64,000 bases of DNA, from contig OU612070.1 in NCBI GenBank assembly GCA_914767715.1, positions 16,821,501-16,885,500 on the forward strand. Reading direction: 5' to 3'. Shown one piece after another: positions 24,716 through 36,600 of the stretch. Numbering within the stretch: position 1 is the stretch's first letter; the number at the start of each line of letters is the position of its first letter. Below the pieces are notes generated by a model, which was not told the origin of the DNA, did not search any database, and saw only the letters and a list, made by a program, of their open reading frames with translations. The position numbers and the translations under genes are program-made. The stretch is from Membranipora membranacea. Taxonomy: Eukaryota > Bryozoa > Gymnolaemata > Cheilostomatida > Membraniporidae.

Positions 24716-25900
24716 ATAGCACTTTATCATCAGTGAATGCAAAAACAGAATATTTTCGTAGCTATACCCAGCAGCTATCATGAAAGTGTTAGGTTTCAGA
24801 CATCTATCGGCTCATGCAATTGAATGAAATGGACAAGGTCTGAGCAATTGGGCAGAAACATAGCTAGCTTGTTACAACAACACCTCCACTTCAAATGATT
24901 GCTCAATAGTTGTTGATGGGAGGGGAGCGGTATCTCTATTTTGCTACTGCATGACAAGTGCAGAGTTCATGACAAACAGATCTTAACTCACCTACCCGAG
25001 CCCATTCAAAATATCAACAGCACAACACTGTCAATCAAAATTAAATATTAAATCAATTTGTGTGTTCAGGTTTAGGCTTTTTCAATGACTACGCAAAATT
25101 TCCAGCTAAGTTATGTTAGAACTCGCGCTCAATCGAAGACAAACTAAATCTGCGCGGGGGGGGGGGGGGTACATTCTGAGGGCTTTGTGCTTGTGCTGTG
25201 GAGAATGTTGACCAAAACAATTTACATAACGAGTCATTCTAATTACAGGATGACGGAATTTCAGGTCTGCTAGATTTAGATATTAGTTTGTTTTTCCAAC
25301 TAATATCTATATATTAAAATATTCAATGTCATATTTGATATTTAAAAACTAATAATTAAATTCTAGTCGACTTTTCCCAAATGTAACAACAATGAGCAGC
25401 AGAGTCTCCAAGTCATGACTTCTGAGGTGAGATTCGACTGAATGTAAGCAAATATCTGTTATTGAATATTCTTCATCTAATTTAAATATACACACTTCAG
25501 ATTTTTTCCCTCTTTAATGTTCTCTACCCCATAACAATTAAACTCTAGTTGTGACAAATAATATATTATTATCAGGAATTTGCAGAAAAAGGGAGTTGCC
25601 CTTTCTCAACCTACTAAGGTTATTGTCTTATGAACTTAAACCTACATTGTGAGTGGACGCTACTGATAAGCTGTGTTCATTGACCCTGACAAGCAAGAGT
25701 CAGTGACCCCTCCTACTTACCTTTCCCTAGCTAATCTTGTCTATTGTTAAACCACTGCTGCCACTCAGGCAAATGTGTGCTTATTGAATTCTGTATAGCT
25801 CAAAACTAATAATATGAGGCTGCAAACTACCGCCTTACTCGTGGAAATCAAGGACGTCTTCAGCTAGTGTGTCAATTTCATACCCTGATTTTGAAGATCA

Positions 25901-25954
25901 GTTTGTGCCATAGACTTAATTATTATTATTATTATTAAGTCTATCGTTTGTGCA
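25901..25954. mobile_element. ultra-short palindromic insertion with 9-bp flanking repeats (ATT core)
   Basis: GTTTGTGCC (25901-25909) and GTTTGTGCA (25946-25954) flank ATAGACTTAAT, an ATT run, and ATTAAGTCTAT. The inserted part is 36 bp. Confidence 0.55.
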
Positions 25955-25993
25955 AATTATTTGCCCATTAGGTGACAATTCTGAGATTTCTGA

Positions 25994-26248
25994 TCAGGAG
26001 GGTGATGTCGTGGTTAGGATTCAAGCCTCTCGATCTGAGAGTTGCAGGTTTAAATCCTGGTCACTACCAATGCTGCTGAAGGAGGTGAGCTCTCCGAACA
26101 TTAGCCTAGCTGGCCCAACATTACATATAAGGGTGCGCTAATTAGATGAGTTGTATCATGTATAATTTATCTTATTTAAGCTTTTGCTCATAGCCCCAAA
26201 GGGGCACTGAACAGCAAATAAAGTGAATATTATTATATCATTATTATG
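25994..26248 (+). mobile_element. tRNA-derived SINE, copy 1
   Basis: The head is tRNA-like: GATGTCGTGGTTAGGATTC (A box) and GCAGGTTTAAATCCTGG (B box). A body follows with GGAGGTGAGCTCTCCGAACA and GTGCGCTAATTAGATGA. It ends AGCAAATAAAGTGAATATTATTAT. A second copy of the same family is on the minus strand at 43939-44184. Confidence 0.8.
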
Positions 26249-26286
26249 ATTGATTGATAAATTTTTTTACAATCAATTTTTCTCAT

Positions 26287-26334
26287 GTAGCTATCACTGA
26301 GTAAGGATATATATCCTTACTCTGTGTAGCTATG
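26287..26334. mobile_element. ultra-short palindromic insertion (30 bp) with 9-bp flanking repeats
   Basis: GTAGCTATC (26287-26295) and GTAGCTATG (26326-26334) flank a palindrome whose arm is GAGTAAGGATAT. Same core as 27309-27354. Confidence 0.6.
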
Positions 26335-27081
26335 TTTAAAAAGGTACTGTGGCTTAGTAGGATCGGATTGGATAAAATATCATCAGATCAGTATCAGAAA
26401 AACTTCAATTGGTCATATATATAAACTTTAATTTAGATAATACTCATTCGTTGAGAATGTTTTACGGAATACCGAAAAAAGTGGAAAGATAACAACTAAA
26501 CTCGCAAAGATGTTAGGTCTATTGCATAATAGACGAAAAATATCATTTGGAAAATTTCTAAAAACGTGAAATGGTTGGACTTGATCGAATTTGAATGGTA
26601 TTTAAATAAAAATGATAGCTATAGTGTTGCCAATAAAAGTAGCATTAGTATGGTTAGTGTTGTATTGAGCCAGCAAAAATGAAAATGAGCCGAGCCACTG
26701 AAATTGCCCTAAATACAGGTACTAGTCGGGTCAGTCGAAAAGAGCGGTGAAATGGATTTACATTACGACTTCATAAGTCGATGTCCTACTCCTACACTGT
26801 CTTCACATATCACAATTTAAAAGAATGATGGATATTCATCCACTAATCACTAGTGCAATTAGCTAATAGTACATGTTAAGTTTGATTCAGTTTGTAATAT
26901 ATCATCTAGACATAATGAACTATGTTGAGACCAAGTTTCATCAAATTCTGTCAAGTATTTATTGAATTATAGATGTCTGAAGAAAGCTTTATCTAGTGTT
27001 GTAAGCCGTTCATAATAATCACAGCAAAAGCATGACTAATAGCTATATGTTTTATCATCGTATAGTCTCTATTTCCAAAAT

Positions 27082-27160
27082 CATCACCTAAATTCCATAG
27101 CATAGTGGTTAAGATGGTGGATTGTGGTGCACTAGGTCTCAGGTTCTAGTCCAGGTGCAT
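27082..27160 (+). mobile_element. tRNA-like (SINE head) sequence
   Basis: TAGCATAGTGGTTAAGATGG (A box) and AGGTTCTAGTCCAGG (B box) are spaced as in a tRNA. The downstream body carries a short tandem duplication of ACTTGACCCAACCACAGAAA (about 27228-27275). Confidence 0.55.
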
Positions 27161-27308
27161 GCTGTATTTTGACCATCACTCTAGTAGTTGAGACCCGTAA
27201 GGATGTAGACCTCTGACCTGAGTTGACCCAACCACAGAAACACTTGACCCAACCACAGAAACCACAGAAACTGAAGTGAAAATTTTATTAATCTTGTGGA
27301 ACGGCAGG

Positions 27309-27354
27309 GGTCTTATCACAGAGTAAGGATATATCCTTACTCTGTGGTCTTATC
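27309..27354. mobile_element. ultra-short palindromic insertion (28 bp) with perfect 9-bp flanking repeats
   Basis: GGTCTTATC occurs at 27309-27317 and 27346-27354. Between them, at 27318-27345, is a perfect palindrome whose half is ACAGAGTAAGGATA. Confidence 0.7.
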
Positions 27355-27356
27355 TT

Positions 27357-27386
<30 letters not shown>
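27357..27386. repeat. (GACA)n microsatellite
   Basis: Seven GACA units in a row. Confidence 0.95.
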
Positions 27387-27387
<1 letters not shown>

Positions 27388-27399
27388 ATGATTAAGTTT

Positions 27400-27634
27400 A
27401 GGGCCGTAGTTTAGGAAAAATTGTAGGGGGGGCGAAAATCCTTGAATTGTAAGCTCCCCCTGAGTCCCCAGTCCCAAAAGCGGTTTAATGATATAAATAG
27501 CATATGGGAGACTCAAATGAGCCGATTCTGACACGGAGTATTCAATTATAGCATTTTAAGGCCACTTTATTGAACATTCTAGTATAGTATAGGGGAGGCG
27601 GAGCGCCCCTGCCTCTCCTACAACTACGAGCCTG
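27400..27634. mobile_element. MITE of the CAGGCCCGTAGTTT family, copy 2
   Basis: Starts AGGGCCGTAGTTTAGG, ends CTACAACTACGAGCCTG, with a purine-rich GGGGGGGCGAAAATC near the left end. Its right end is only 62 bp before the start codon of the first SDR gene, so it may overlap that promoter or 5' UTR. Confidence 0.7.
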
Positions 27635-27696
27635 AAGTTTTTCTTGCCTAGCCCACCATCATTTATCTAAACGGTTACAAATAGTAAATTGACAGA

Positions 27697-30600
27697 ATGT
27701 CGCTTGGTCGGTTGTTGTCTGTTGTTCAGCACATTTTCTGGATTGTAGCCCACACATTTTTAGGGTACTTAAGACTCGTGACTCCTTGGGCTTTTCTACA
27801 CAAAAAGGAACTCTCAAATGAAACTGTCCTCATAACTGGTGCAGGTAAGCGATAATCCATTATACCTAGGTCCAGTGTTTTACCCCAAATAAAATTTGTG
27901 AGTGATTAGAATTTAACCCAAGTAAACATTTGTGACCAGAATTTACCTATCATTAAAGATTGTGGGCATTTGGGAGTTCCTGGGAGTATATCTATCCTAA
28001 TATATGGATTCTCCATGTCTTTGTAAATCCATAGGTTTGAGTTGCAAGTCTCCGTTACCACCCTGTGACAAATAATGCCCTGAAACAGAGTGCTGACTTT
28101 ATTTGTTAGACATTTTTTTATTTGGAAACCCCTCCCTCAGGATGACATATCGGGCGGAGGTAAAATTGTCATAGTTTATGTATTACAAGATGGAAACAGA
28201 TTGTTTTTCAATGGTGTTTTCTCCTCATGAATGACATTTAGTGTCCATATAATAGGTTAGAAATCATTTTATTATCAGTGTTTTTCGATTTTGGTCACTG
28301 CCCTGTTCGAACTATGGCAATGATATTATTACTACGCTTGCTTACATTTCTGCCAATAGTAAACATACAATTCCAAAGTGTATTCTTGATCAAGGTGCGG
28401 TGCCTTATTTTTTGAGGAAGTGGTATTGGCAGGGAGCTGGCAAAAAATCTATCAAACTATGGATGTACCTTAATACTGTGGGACATCAATGGTGAAGGGA
28501 ATGAGGCCACAAAGAAGATTATTACAGGGAGTGGCTCTGTAACGGTCTATACTTATACTGTTGATGTGACCAACAGAGAATTAGTTTACTCCACCGCAGA
28601 CAAGGTAATATTGGATGGTATATGTATACAGGCCCGTAGTTCCAGGGGAGGTAGGGACGTTTTGCCTCCCCTAGAACGCTGAATAGAGTGGCCTAGAAAT
28701 GCTATATTTGAGTATTCCATGTCAGAATCGATTCATTTGTAACTTCCATTTGCTATTCATATCCTTAGAACGCTTTAGGGAGGTTTGCATCACCCCTCCT
28801 AGTGATGTTTTAGACCTGCCTCAGGTTTTTGCCTCCCTTGCCATTTTTTCTAAACTACTGCCAACCAGTTTACAGCCATCGATTTCCACCACACAGCCAC
28901 CATTTTGCTTAAATCACCCCAACTATTGACCCAAAATATCAGTACTTGAGTGAATAGTGCAATGTCAACGTAATTTTAATTTGAATTACCATTTTCCTTT
29001 TATCAAGAGCTTTCAATCGGCATTTAAAAAGTAACTATTTGCTGACCCCCGTTTCTCTACCTTAATGGTAAAATGGAGTGTCATCTCTGCTCGGTCACAG
29101 CAACCAACGTTTATGAATGTTTATTAAGAGTAAAAGTAAGGGTTATCATAATATTATACATATAATCATCAAAACTTAGGGAAAAAGGGATTATAACAGA
29201 TAATATGAGTAATTGAGTATTGTGTAACATGTTTAGCTCTCATAAAGCGGAAAACCTCTGATGTGTTTCGATTGTGATTTATGAAGAGTCTCCTTGGCTT
29301 GCTGAGACAAATCAACCAATTCTGTTTTTGCGCTTTTAACAGGTTCGACGTGAGGTCGGCAATGTGACCATATTAATAAATAAAGCAGGGATTGCTGACC
29401 TGAATGCAGTATCAAGGCTGCCTGATGACCGTATCGAGAAATGTTTGACGATCAACACTATATCACATTTCTGGGTGAGAATACTAAATTTAGATTGTAC
29501 AAGTGATATTATTTGCTACCATAACACTTTGATATAACAGAGCAATTCAAACCACATCATGACCACAGTTTAATAAACAATCCCACAATGCATTACTACG
29601 ATGGTAAAAGTAGACCAGTACTATCACAGAATCACATGTAGAAGAATATAGAGAAACCAAAGGATTTTACATTTACACACCATACCACATACGTTCATCA
29701 TACTGGTTCAGATGCATATATTGGGAACAAATTCCTAATACTATCCATAATTTTTACTTCCAAGAGCTTTGAAGATTTTCTATGTTTCATTTTTCCAGGG
29801 CAGGGGTATAGGGTAGGAGCTAAATAAAAATTAAATATAATTGAATAATTCATACTGGACTGAGCGTCAGCAAAAGCTGAAAAATATGACTCCCAGACTA
29901 AGGTGTTTAGTTCTTACAAGCATAAGAAAAAAAGTCGACTTCAATGCTTCATTACACAGTTTCTGGAAGTCTAAGATGTTCAGTTTGGGCTCTTTTTGAA
30001 GCTGATTAGCTGGTAGTAAAACGTCTTTGATGATACCTCAAAACAATTATTGACATGATCATTATGTCTCGAAATAAAGTATAGGAAACATCTACAAGTC
30101 ATCATATTATGATGACTTGTAGATGTTTCCTATACTTTATTTCCAGACTGTCAAAGCCTTCTTGCCATCAATGATTGAGACTAATCATGGACACATAGTA
30201 GGAATAAATAGCGCCCTGGGCCTGATAACTATACCTACTTTGGCTGCTTACTGCAGCAGCAAGTTTGGCAGTATTGGTGAGTTGTAATTTCTTATTCTAA
30301 TGATGTAATCTTCAAATGTTTGATTTATTAACACCAAATTTATTAACACAAATTTGGTGTAAGTTGCTTGAATATGCCCTTTACTTTGTCTCTGAATTAT
30401 ATACTTATACACACAGGGTTTATGGAGGCACTGGATCTTGAGCTCAAGTTCTTGGAGAAAAACATCACAGTCACAAAAGTATGTCCCGGTGTTGTAATAG
30501 ACACTCCTCTCCTTGATCACGCTGTTATGCCTGTGGATGAACGGTGAGTACCAAAGTTAGAACAAGTGATGATTCATGATTTATAACTAACTAAATAACT

Positions 30601-31604
30601 AATGTGATTTATGTAGCAAGTTGATGTTTCAGTAGATCAAAAAAGATAACTTACCCTAGTGGAGAAAATGTCAGCTAGAGTTTAGTTTAGCTAATTTGCT
30701 GGGGATCTGACTAAATGTTACCATTGACTTAAATTTAGCTATAAAGGCAGGTGCCGAATGGCAAACTTTTCCTCATGAGAATATTCTACTCCTCTAGTAT
30801 CTTGCTAGCAAGTAGTAAAAGGAATACTTTAGTGTATTCAATCTATGCCACGGATTAGTCAGGACATTGATAAAAGAACCTACAATGGGAATTTGTTATT
30901 AAAAACATTATGAAAACAAAAATAATTATTACCGAAATGATCACTTTAAATCAAAATCAACCCCTTTCAATAAGTGGATTGCTATGCAACTGCGATCAAA
31001 CTTAAATGTGGCCATAATTTTTCATTATTGTCTTTGACTAGAGTTTGCGTCTATGCACCTGCTTGCACACCATATTATCTAGCTGAGAGGGTTGTACGCG
31101 CAATCAGAACTAATGAGGAGCTGCTGATATGCCCCTGGCAGATCAATGCTATACTGTTTCTTAAGAGGTAAGGAACACCCCAATTCAATTTCGCATTTTA
31201 AAAAAAATGGCAGGACTTTTATGCGTTGACTCCTTCGAGAGAATTAAAGCATGCATACAGAATGTGTTTCAAAATCAGCCCTCGAGAAATCAGGAAAACA
31301 AAACTTCAATCAAGATGTAGAAAAAGGTAATCAGATAAATTATTTCTTGACATATTATTGGACAGATAGTAATAATGGCAATACATAGCCTATAAATCAT
31401 GAAAGCTAAAGGTAGAAATTAAAGAGTGAATAATTTTTAGAATACCTTGGTGGCAAAAAGCATTTAAAATGATAAAATGAAGTGTCTTCTTTATTTTTTA
31501 GAGTTTTGCCTACCCGGGCATATTACCATGTTCTAGCATTGCGCAACGTCAAAATTAAGGACTGGTTGAAGGAGGCATATCAATCCAAGAGCAAACTTAA
31601 CTAA
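27697..31604 (+). CDS. short-chain dehydrogenase/reductase, SDR16C-type (RDH10/RDHE2/HSD17B11-like), copy 1
   Basis: NAD(P)-dependent oxidoreductase, probably acting on retinoids or other lipophilic alcohols at the ER or lipid-droplet membrane (family knowledge). Exons: 27697-27844, 28417-28604, 29343-29474, 30147-30276, 30417-30543, 31042-31167, 31502-31604, giving 317 residues. An N-terminal hydrophobic segment (IFWIVAHTFLGYL) anchors the membrane. The cofactor motif TGAGSGIG spans the exon 1/2 join. Ser in INSALGL lies 13 residues before the catalytic YCSSK, and the CPG motif of the PG region is present. The C-terminus is DWLKEAYQ. Oddities: the usual NNAG reads NKAG, and exon 2 uses a GAG acceptor. 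It has the same exon structure as the neighbour at 33650-37720, so it is a tandem duplicate. AATAAA is at 31797. Confidence 0.9.
28629..28862. mobile_element. MITE of the CAGGCCCGTAGTTT family, copy 3 (SDR copy 1, intron 2)
   Basis: Starts CAGGCCCGTAGTTCCAGGGG, ends TTTTTTCTAAACTACTGCC, and contains GCCTCCCTTGCC and CTCCTAGTGATGTTTTAGAC in inverted relation to the other copies. It is intronic. Confidence 0.65.
30071..30143. repeat. perfect 36-bp palindrome abutting a splice acceptor
   Basis: 30071-30106 (GAAATAAAGTATAGGAAACA...) is exactly complementary to 30108-30143 with one central base. The CAG acceptor of SDR copy 1 exon 4 follows at 30144-30146, so the pyrimidine tract lies in one arm. 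Confidence 0.9.
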
Positions 31605-31796
31605 AAGGATTCAAATTAGCACAACTTACGTATATTATAAAGTACAAAGCAGGCCTTGCAGGGATTGTAGAAGGCCTATTAGGGTGTATCTGTGGGATTC
31701 GTTCTAAATTATGTGTGTATTACATTCTTCTGTCAGCTTCTCCTGTCAAATATACATTATAAATTATAAAATTATGTTTACTAAACCCTTTTTCCG

Positions 31797-31802
31797 AATA
31801 AA
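31797..31802 (+). terminator. polyadenylation signal for SDR copy 1
   Basis: AATAAA, 193 bp after the TAA stop. The 2 kb to the next gene hold no other supported gene. Confidence 0.5.
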
Positions 31803-33086
31803 ATCTTAAATAATATATTCAACTCTGTTGTTGCTTATTTAATGAAAGGCATTCAAACTTTCTCATGGTCATGGTATGTATTTTTAATACTAAAAAGATA
31901 TAAATTTCTTTGCAGTTTTACTTATTATTGCCAATATTCATACAGGGACAAACAATTTCCAGTTGCAATAAATTAACTTACAAAAATAACCAAGTGAATC
32001 AAATCAAATAATGGCAAATTATAAGTTACAAGGCATAGATACCATTTAACATTATTTTTCTTTTCCTGAACACAGTCAAGCTTCCTGCTTCCATCTACCT
32101 CACGACATTTCCTTCAAGCTGCATTTAGGCTGCAGATTTTTTCCATCAAGTTTAGACTGGACAGAATTGAGTGTATGATTCAGATGTCACTTTGCTGATT
32201 CTCATTTTTTCATCTTTATAAACAAATTTTCTCTCTGTCTGAAGACTCATTTGGAAAATTTATTATATCAATTAAAAGTTATGCCAACAAATTTTAAGAA
32301 AAATTGAAAACGGCAGACAATATTCTTCTACAGACAATAAATTGATAAATGATAACTTATCAGTGTAGCCAGGTAGTAAGTAAAACATTTGTAATGCATC
32401 AACAAGTTTCTGCTACCTAGTGCAGTTCTAGAAGGAGCTGAAAAAAAGTGATAGTCACTTGATGAGATGTGCTGGTGGCGGGCCGGAGGGCAGGGGAGGA
32501 GTCAGAGCGAATGCGTTTTGTGTACCGATAGTATTGTTTTACAAGCTGTATGGAAACATTTGCTAGCCCAGCCGTATCTAGTCTGTCATCTGGGTTCACA
32601 TGATTTAAATGTATGATGCAAAGATATTTACCATTATCATAAGCTAGTGTTTTGGTTTCTGTCTTGTCATTGTATTTATTGGCTGTTGAAACTTTGTGTT
32701 GTTGTTGTACCAATGCTGCTACGCAATGCAATGTTTGTGTCAGCGGGTAAACGCTATTAAGCGTCGCAGCTCCATACCAGCACCATATTCACTGCATTTC
32801 CATATTAGTTTTGAGATCGAGCTGAGGCTAATTAAGAGGCTTTTCAAGCTATGGGAATGCCTTCTGAGCTCGAGCTGAGCTCAAAGGTTCAGCTCGCACT
32901 TAACGGCTCATGTAACATCGAGCTGGCGTGGCGTGGCGTAGAATCAAAGACTCTGCCGCGGGAGGCCGGGGTATTAGTAGTGGCAGTTTTTTTTTTTTTC
33001 GGCTCTATCAAGGAAATGGCTGCAGATTTCGAGATCGAGCCAAGAGGTGACAACTCAGCTCGATCAAGGCTGACCTCGAAATTCAA

Positions 33087-33137
33087 ATGGAAACAGGGAG
33101 GGTGGGAGAGGATATCTCACCCTCCCTGATGGAAACA
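33087..33137. mobile_element. ultra-short palindromic insertion (33 bp) with perfect 9-bp flanking repeats
   Basis: ATGGAAACA occurs at 33087-33095 and 33129-33137. Between them are GGGAGGGTGGGAGAGGATA and a C-rich complementary arm. The arm is related to that at 3477-3506. Confidence 0.65.
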
Positions 33138-33649
33138 TGGTGATTGTGTCATGGCTAAGTGTATAATTAACAAAGTATGTTTGGCAAGATTTCTATTTCT
33201 ATAAAATGCTGTATCAAATCTCTGATGTAAAATAGGAATTTATCATGCACTCTATAATCACAAGCGCTATTAGGTCTCGTTGTTACACCGTTCTTAGGTA
33301 ATATTTTATTACATAATGTATACATTTTAAACTGCACCTAGGAGTGCCTAAGTGCTAATGCTCCATATTATTGTCACTGGTATTTATAATCTTTGATATG
33401 GTCCTGTCTGTGTTTGTCATTCCGTCTATGCAAGCTTCAAACACATAAAGGATTACAGCATTTGTGATTTCTCCTGTGCAGGATTTGTTGCAGATTGACA
33501 TATCAGTGATTGATAGTTCTGCACACTCTATCTTGTGCAGCTGTTTGATAAGTGGTAATCTAGGGTAGATAAATACCAGTTGGATGTAGAACTACTAACT
33601 GATAAGCTTGCATTATTGCGTATCAACAGACCACAAGTAGCACATCAGA

Positions 33650-36600
33650 ATGTCATTTGGCCGTGTGTTGTCTGCTGTACGCAATATTTTCTGGATAGTA
33701 GCTCACACAGTTTTGGGCTACTTGCGGTGTGTGACTCCATCTGCTTTCTTGCCTAAGAAGGAACTCTCGAAGGAAACTGTTCTCATCACTGGTGCAGGTT
33801 AGCATTTATCCACCACCTAATACACATTACACAATACACATATACATTGACATCAGCTTCTGACTGTCCCAGCCATGACTGTTATGTCATATGGAACCCA
33901 GCGAGGAACGCAAAGGGCAGCAATTCTCCTTGCAATTATTTCTGTAATCTTTGCATACTAAATCCATCATATTCTTTACCTCGACATAGGACACGATAGC
34001 ATTGTCCTGCCTACTTTGCCGCCAATACTTCGCTATTTTTCAAACTGATTACTTTGTTATTACTTGACGTGTCAACCTTTCTTCAGGTAGTGGTATTGGC
34101 AGAGAGCTGGCAAAGCATCTATCAAAGTATGGATGTAAATTGGTACTATGGGACATCAATGCTGAAGGAAATGAAGAGACACAGGAGATAATCACTGGGA
34201 GTAGCTCGGCAGTAGTGTATACTTACACTGTTGATGTGACAAACCGAGATTTAGTATACTCCACCGCAGATAAGGTGATGTAATGGTAGAAACAGAAATC
34301 TCTGCTGGGCCTAAAGCAAGCAATTCTTGGTCATGATTTTTGGTAGCCATGTTCCTAGGTGGCACTTCTTTGCAGAACAGGTACGCAAATAATAGCTGTG
34401 TCCATATCAAATGCAGAGGGTTTTTGATTTGGAATGACACTCCATTTCGGAGTTACCCTTTCCTGCTAGTGAATGTATAAAAATAGGAGTGATTGTATTT
34501 ATTCACCTGCAAATAAATACAATCACTCTTATTTTCAGTCCTTTTTCAAGTAATTCCTAATCTAATCATAAACACTCTGCATTGTAATGGTGCAGCTCTG
34601 TTTGAGTACCTTTTCTGTGAAGAAGAACCATTTTGGCACCTGTGGCTAAAGCAGTTTAAGGAATGATATTTGAACTGATACAGAATGGAAAGAATCAACC
34701 ATTCAAACATCAAAGCATCTTGAGACAGTTTGGTCTGGAAAGTGGATTTAATTTCACTCAATAAATTCCATTTTCTCCCGCTATCTTTTGGCAATATTTT
34801 CCCATCCAGGCATCTGCTGTTGCTGTTGGCCAAACATAATGTCTATTGCACTTTGGTATAGGAAATCTTGAGATATTTCCATAGGAATCACGAAGCAGAG
34901 TCCGCCTTAAATATGTGACAAAACAACAACCTTCTTGTCTCAATTCCGTGTTGTAATTTGTACAGGTACGACGTGAGGTTGGAGATGTGACCATTTTAAT
35001 TAACAATGCAGGGATTGTTAATCTGAATGGTGTAACGAGGCTACCAGATAAACATATCGAGAAGTGCTTACAGATCAACACCATCTCCCATTTCTGGGTG
35101 AGATAATTAGTACAAAATAACAGCTATAAAAGTTGTATTATGTTATAATAAAATTTGCAATTTTTAATTGCTTTTAAGTTTTGGGAATGTGTCAGAAATA
35201 GGGCGGAAATGTTTTTTGGTGAAGGATTATCTTATTTTCAGACTGTGAAAGCCTTCTTACCATCAATGATTGATAATAACCATGGACACATAGTAGGAAT
35301 AGCCAGCGTGCTGGGCCTGATAGCTATGCCAACATTGTCTGCCTACTGTAGCAGCAAGTCTGGCGCTATTGGTGAGTGGTCATGTCTTATTATATTTTCA
35401 TTTTTTATTGAGGTTTCCTGATAGTTTATCAAAAATAATTTGTTGACCTCACACCCAGTAATTTATGGAGCTGAAAGATTGTAAACTAATGTTTCATAGA
35501 TCTTTTGACAGTATGCTGAGTTGGTGTTTCTGTTACCAAACTAATCCGCTCTGACCTTTACCCAAAATCAAACTTTCCCAAAATTATTTTTTAGACTGAA
35601 ATCAATACAAAACAAAGTATCAGGTATCTCATCGCATTTCCAAATTCAGGGTTGTCTAGCCTTTCACAAAGCTATGACGACTCCGACATGTTTACCCTGT
35701 TTGTTGTCACAAGGAAGTCAGGTGACGACTGTCTATTGAATTGTGGGGAATCTAAAAGTCTTTTGATTGATTGCCCTGAAACCTGAAACCAAATGTATTC
35801 TCAAGAAAGCTATTTTATAGCAAAACTGAATGTAATGTCTTTGAGTCAAAGTCAGTGGTGTGCTTTGGTGATACTTGATCCAATAAATAAATGTTGAATA
35901 TAAACTCCCAAAAAGAAAGGATTGATTGATGAATTAAAAAAATGTATTATTCAATCATTCTGATGAGCTCACATTTATGAACCCTTCTTCAAATGTTTGA
36001 CTTTTATTATCTCAGCATTGTATCAAATTTGTGGTACTTCTGTCATGGACAGTGGTGGCTTCTATAAGCACCTTACCTCATAGCATCTCTGATTTGGTTT
36101 TACTCACAGGGTTTATGGAATCGATGGATCTTGAGCTCAAATTTATGGAGAAGAACATCACAGTGACAAAAGTATGTCTCGGGGTAGTTGATACGCCGCT
36201 TTCTAGAAATGCTGTTATTCATGAGGACGAAATGTAAGTTATGAACTCCTTCAACACCATATTGAGCAAGTTTTGACAGTGGAGCAGTTTGATATGCTCA
36301 CAGATTAATCAAAAAATTGTTGAGCTAAAACCATCCGAATTTAATTTGGCAAAAATCACCTTTGAATCAGGCAAATGCTCTATGCTTATTAATGACTCAA
36401 TGATAATATAATCTTTTGGATTTAAATTTGAATGGGGGCATCGAATGAGTTGTCCGCTCTCGATTAGAATGAATGCTTAGGATTTCCATTATGATAAAAC
36501 TCCCAAAAGATCAACCGCGGGCAGGTTTCAAACTCCATTCATCCACACTGCCGCATCAACATTCCCCAAAGCGAATCAATGAACGCAAACCAATGCGAAA

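Noticed and set aside
28699-28929. 76-codon plus-strand ORF in SDR copy 1 intron 2
   Set aside because: It lies mostly within a MITE copy.
32417-33129. ORFs between the two SDR genes, including a 92-codon plus-strand one
   Set aside because: No domain, no matching splice partners, and one spans a palindromic insertion.
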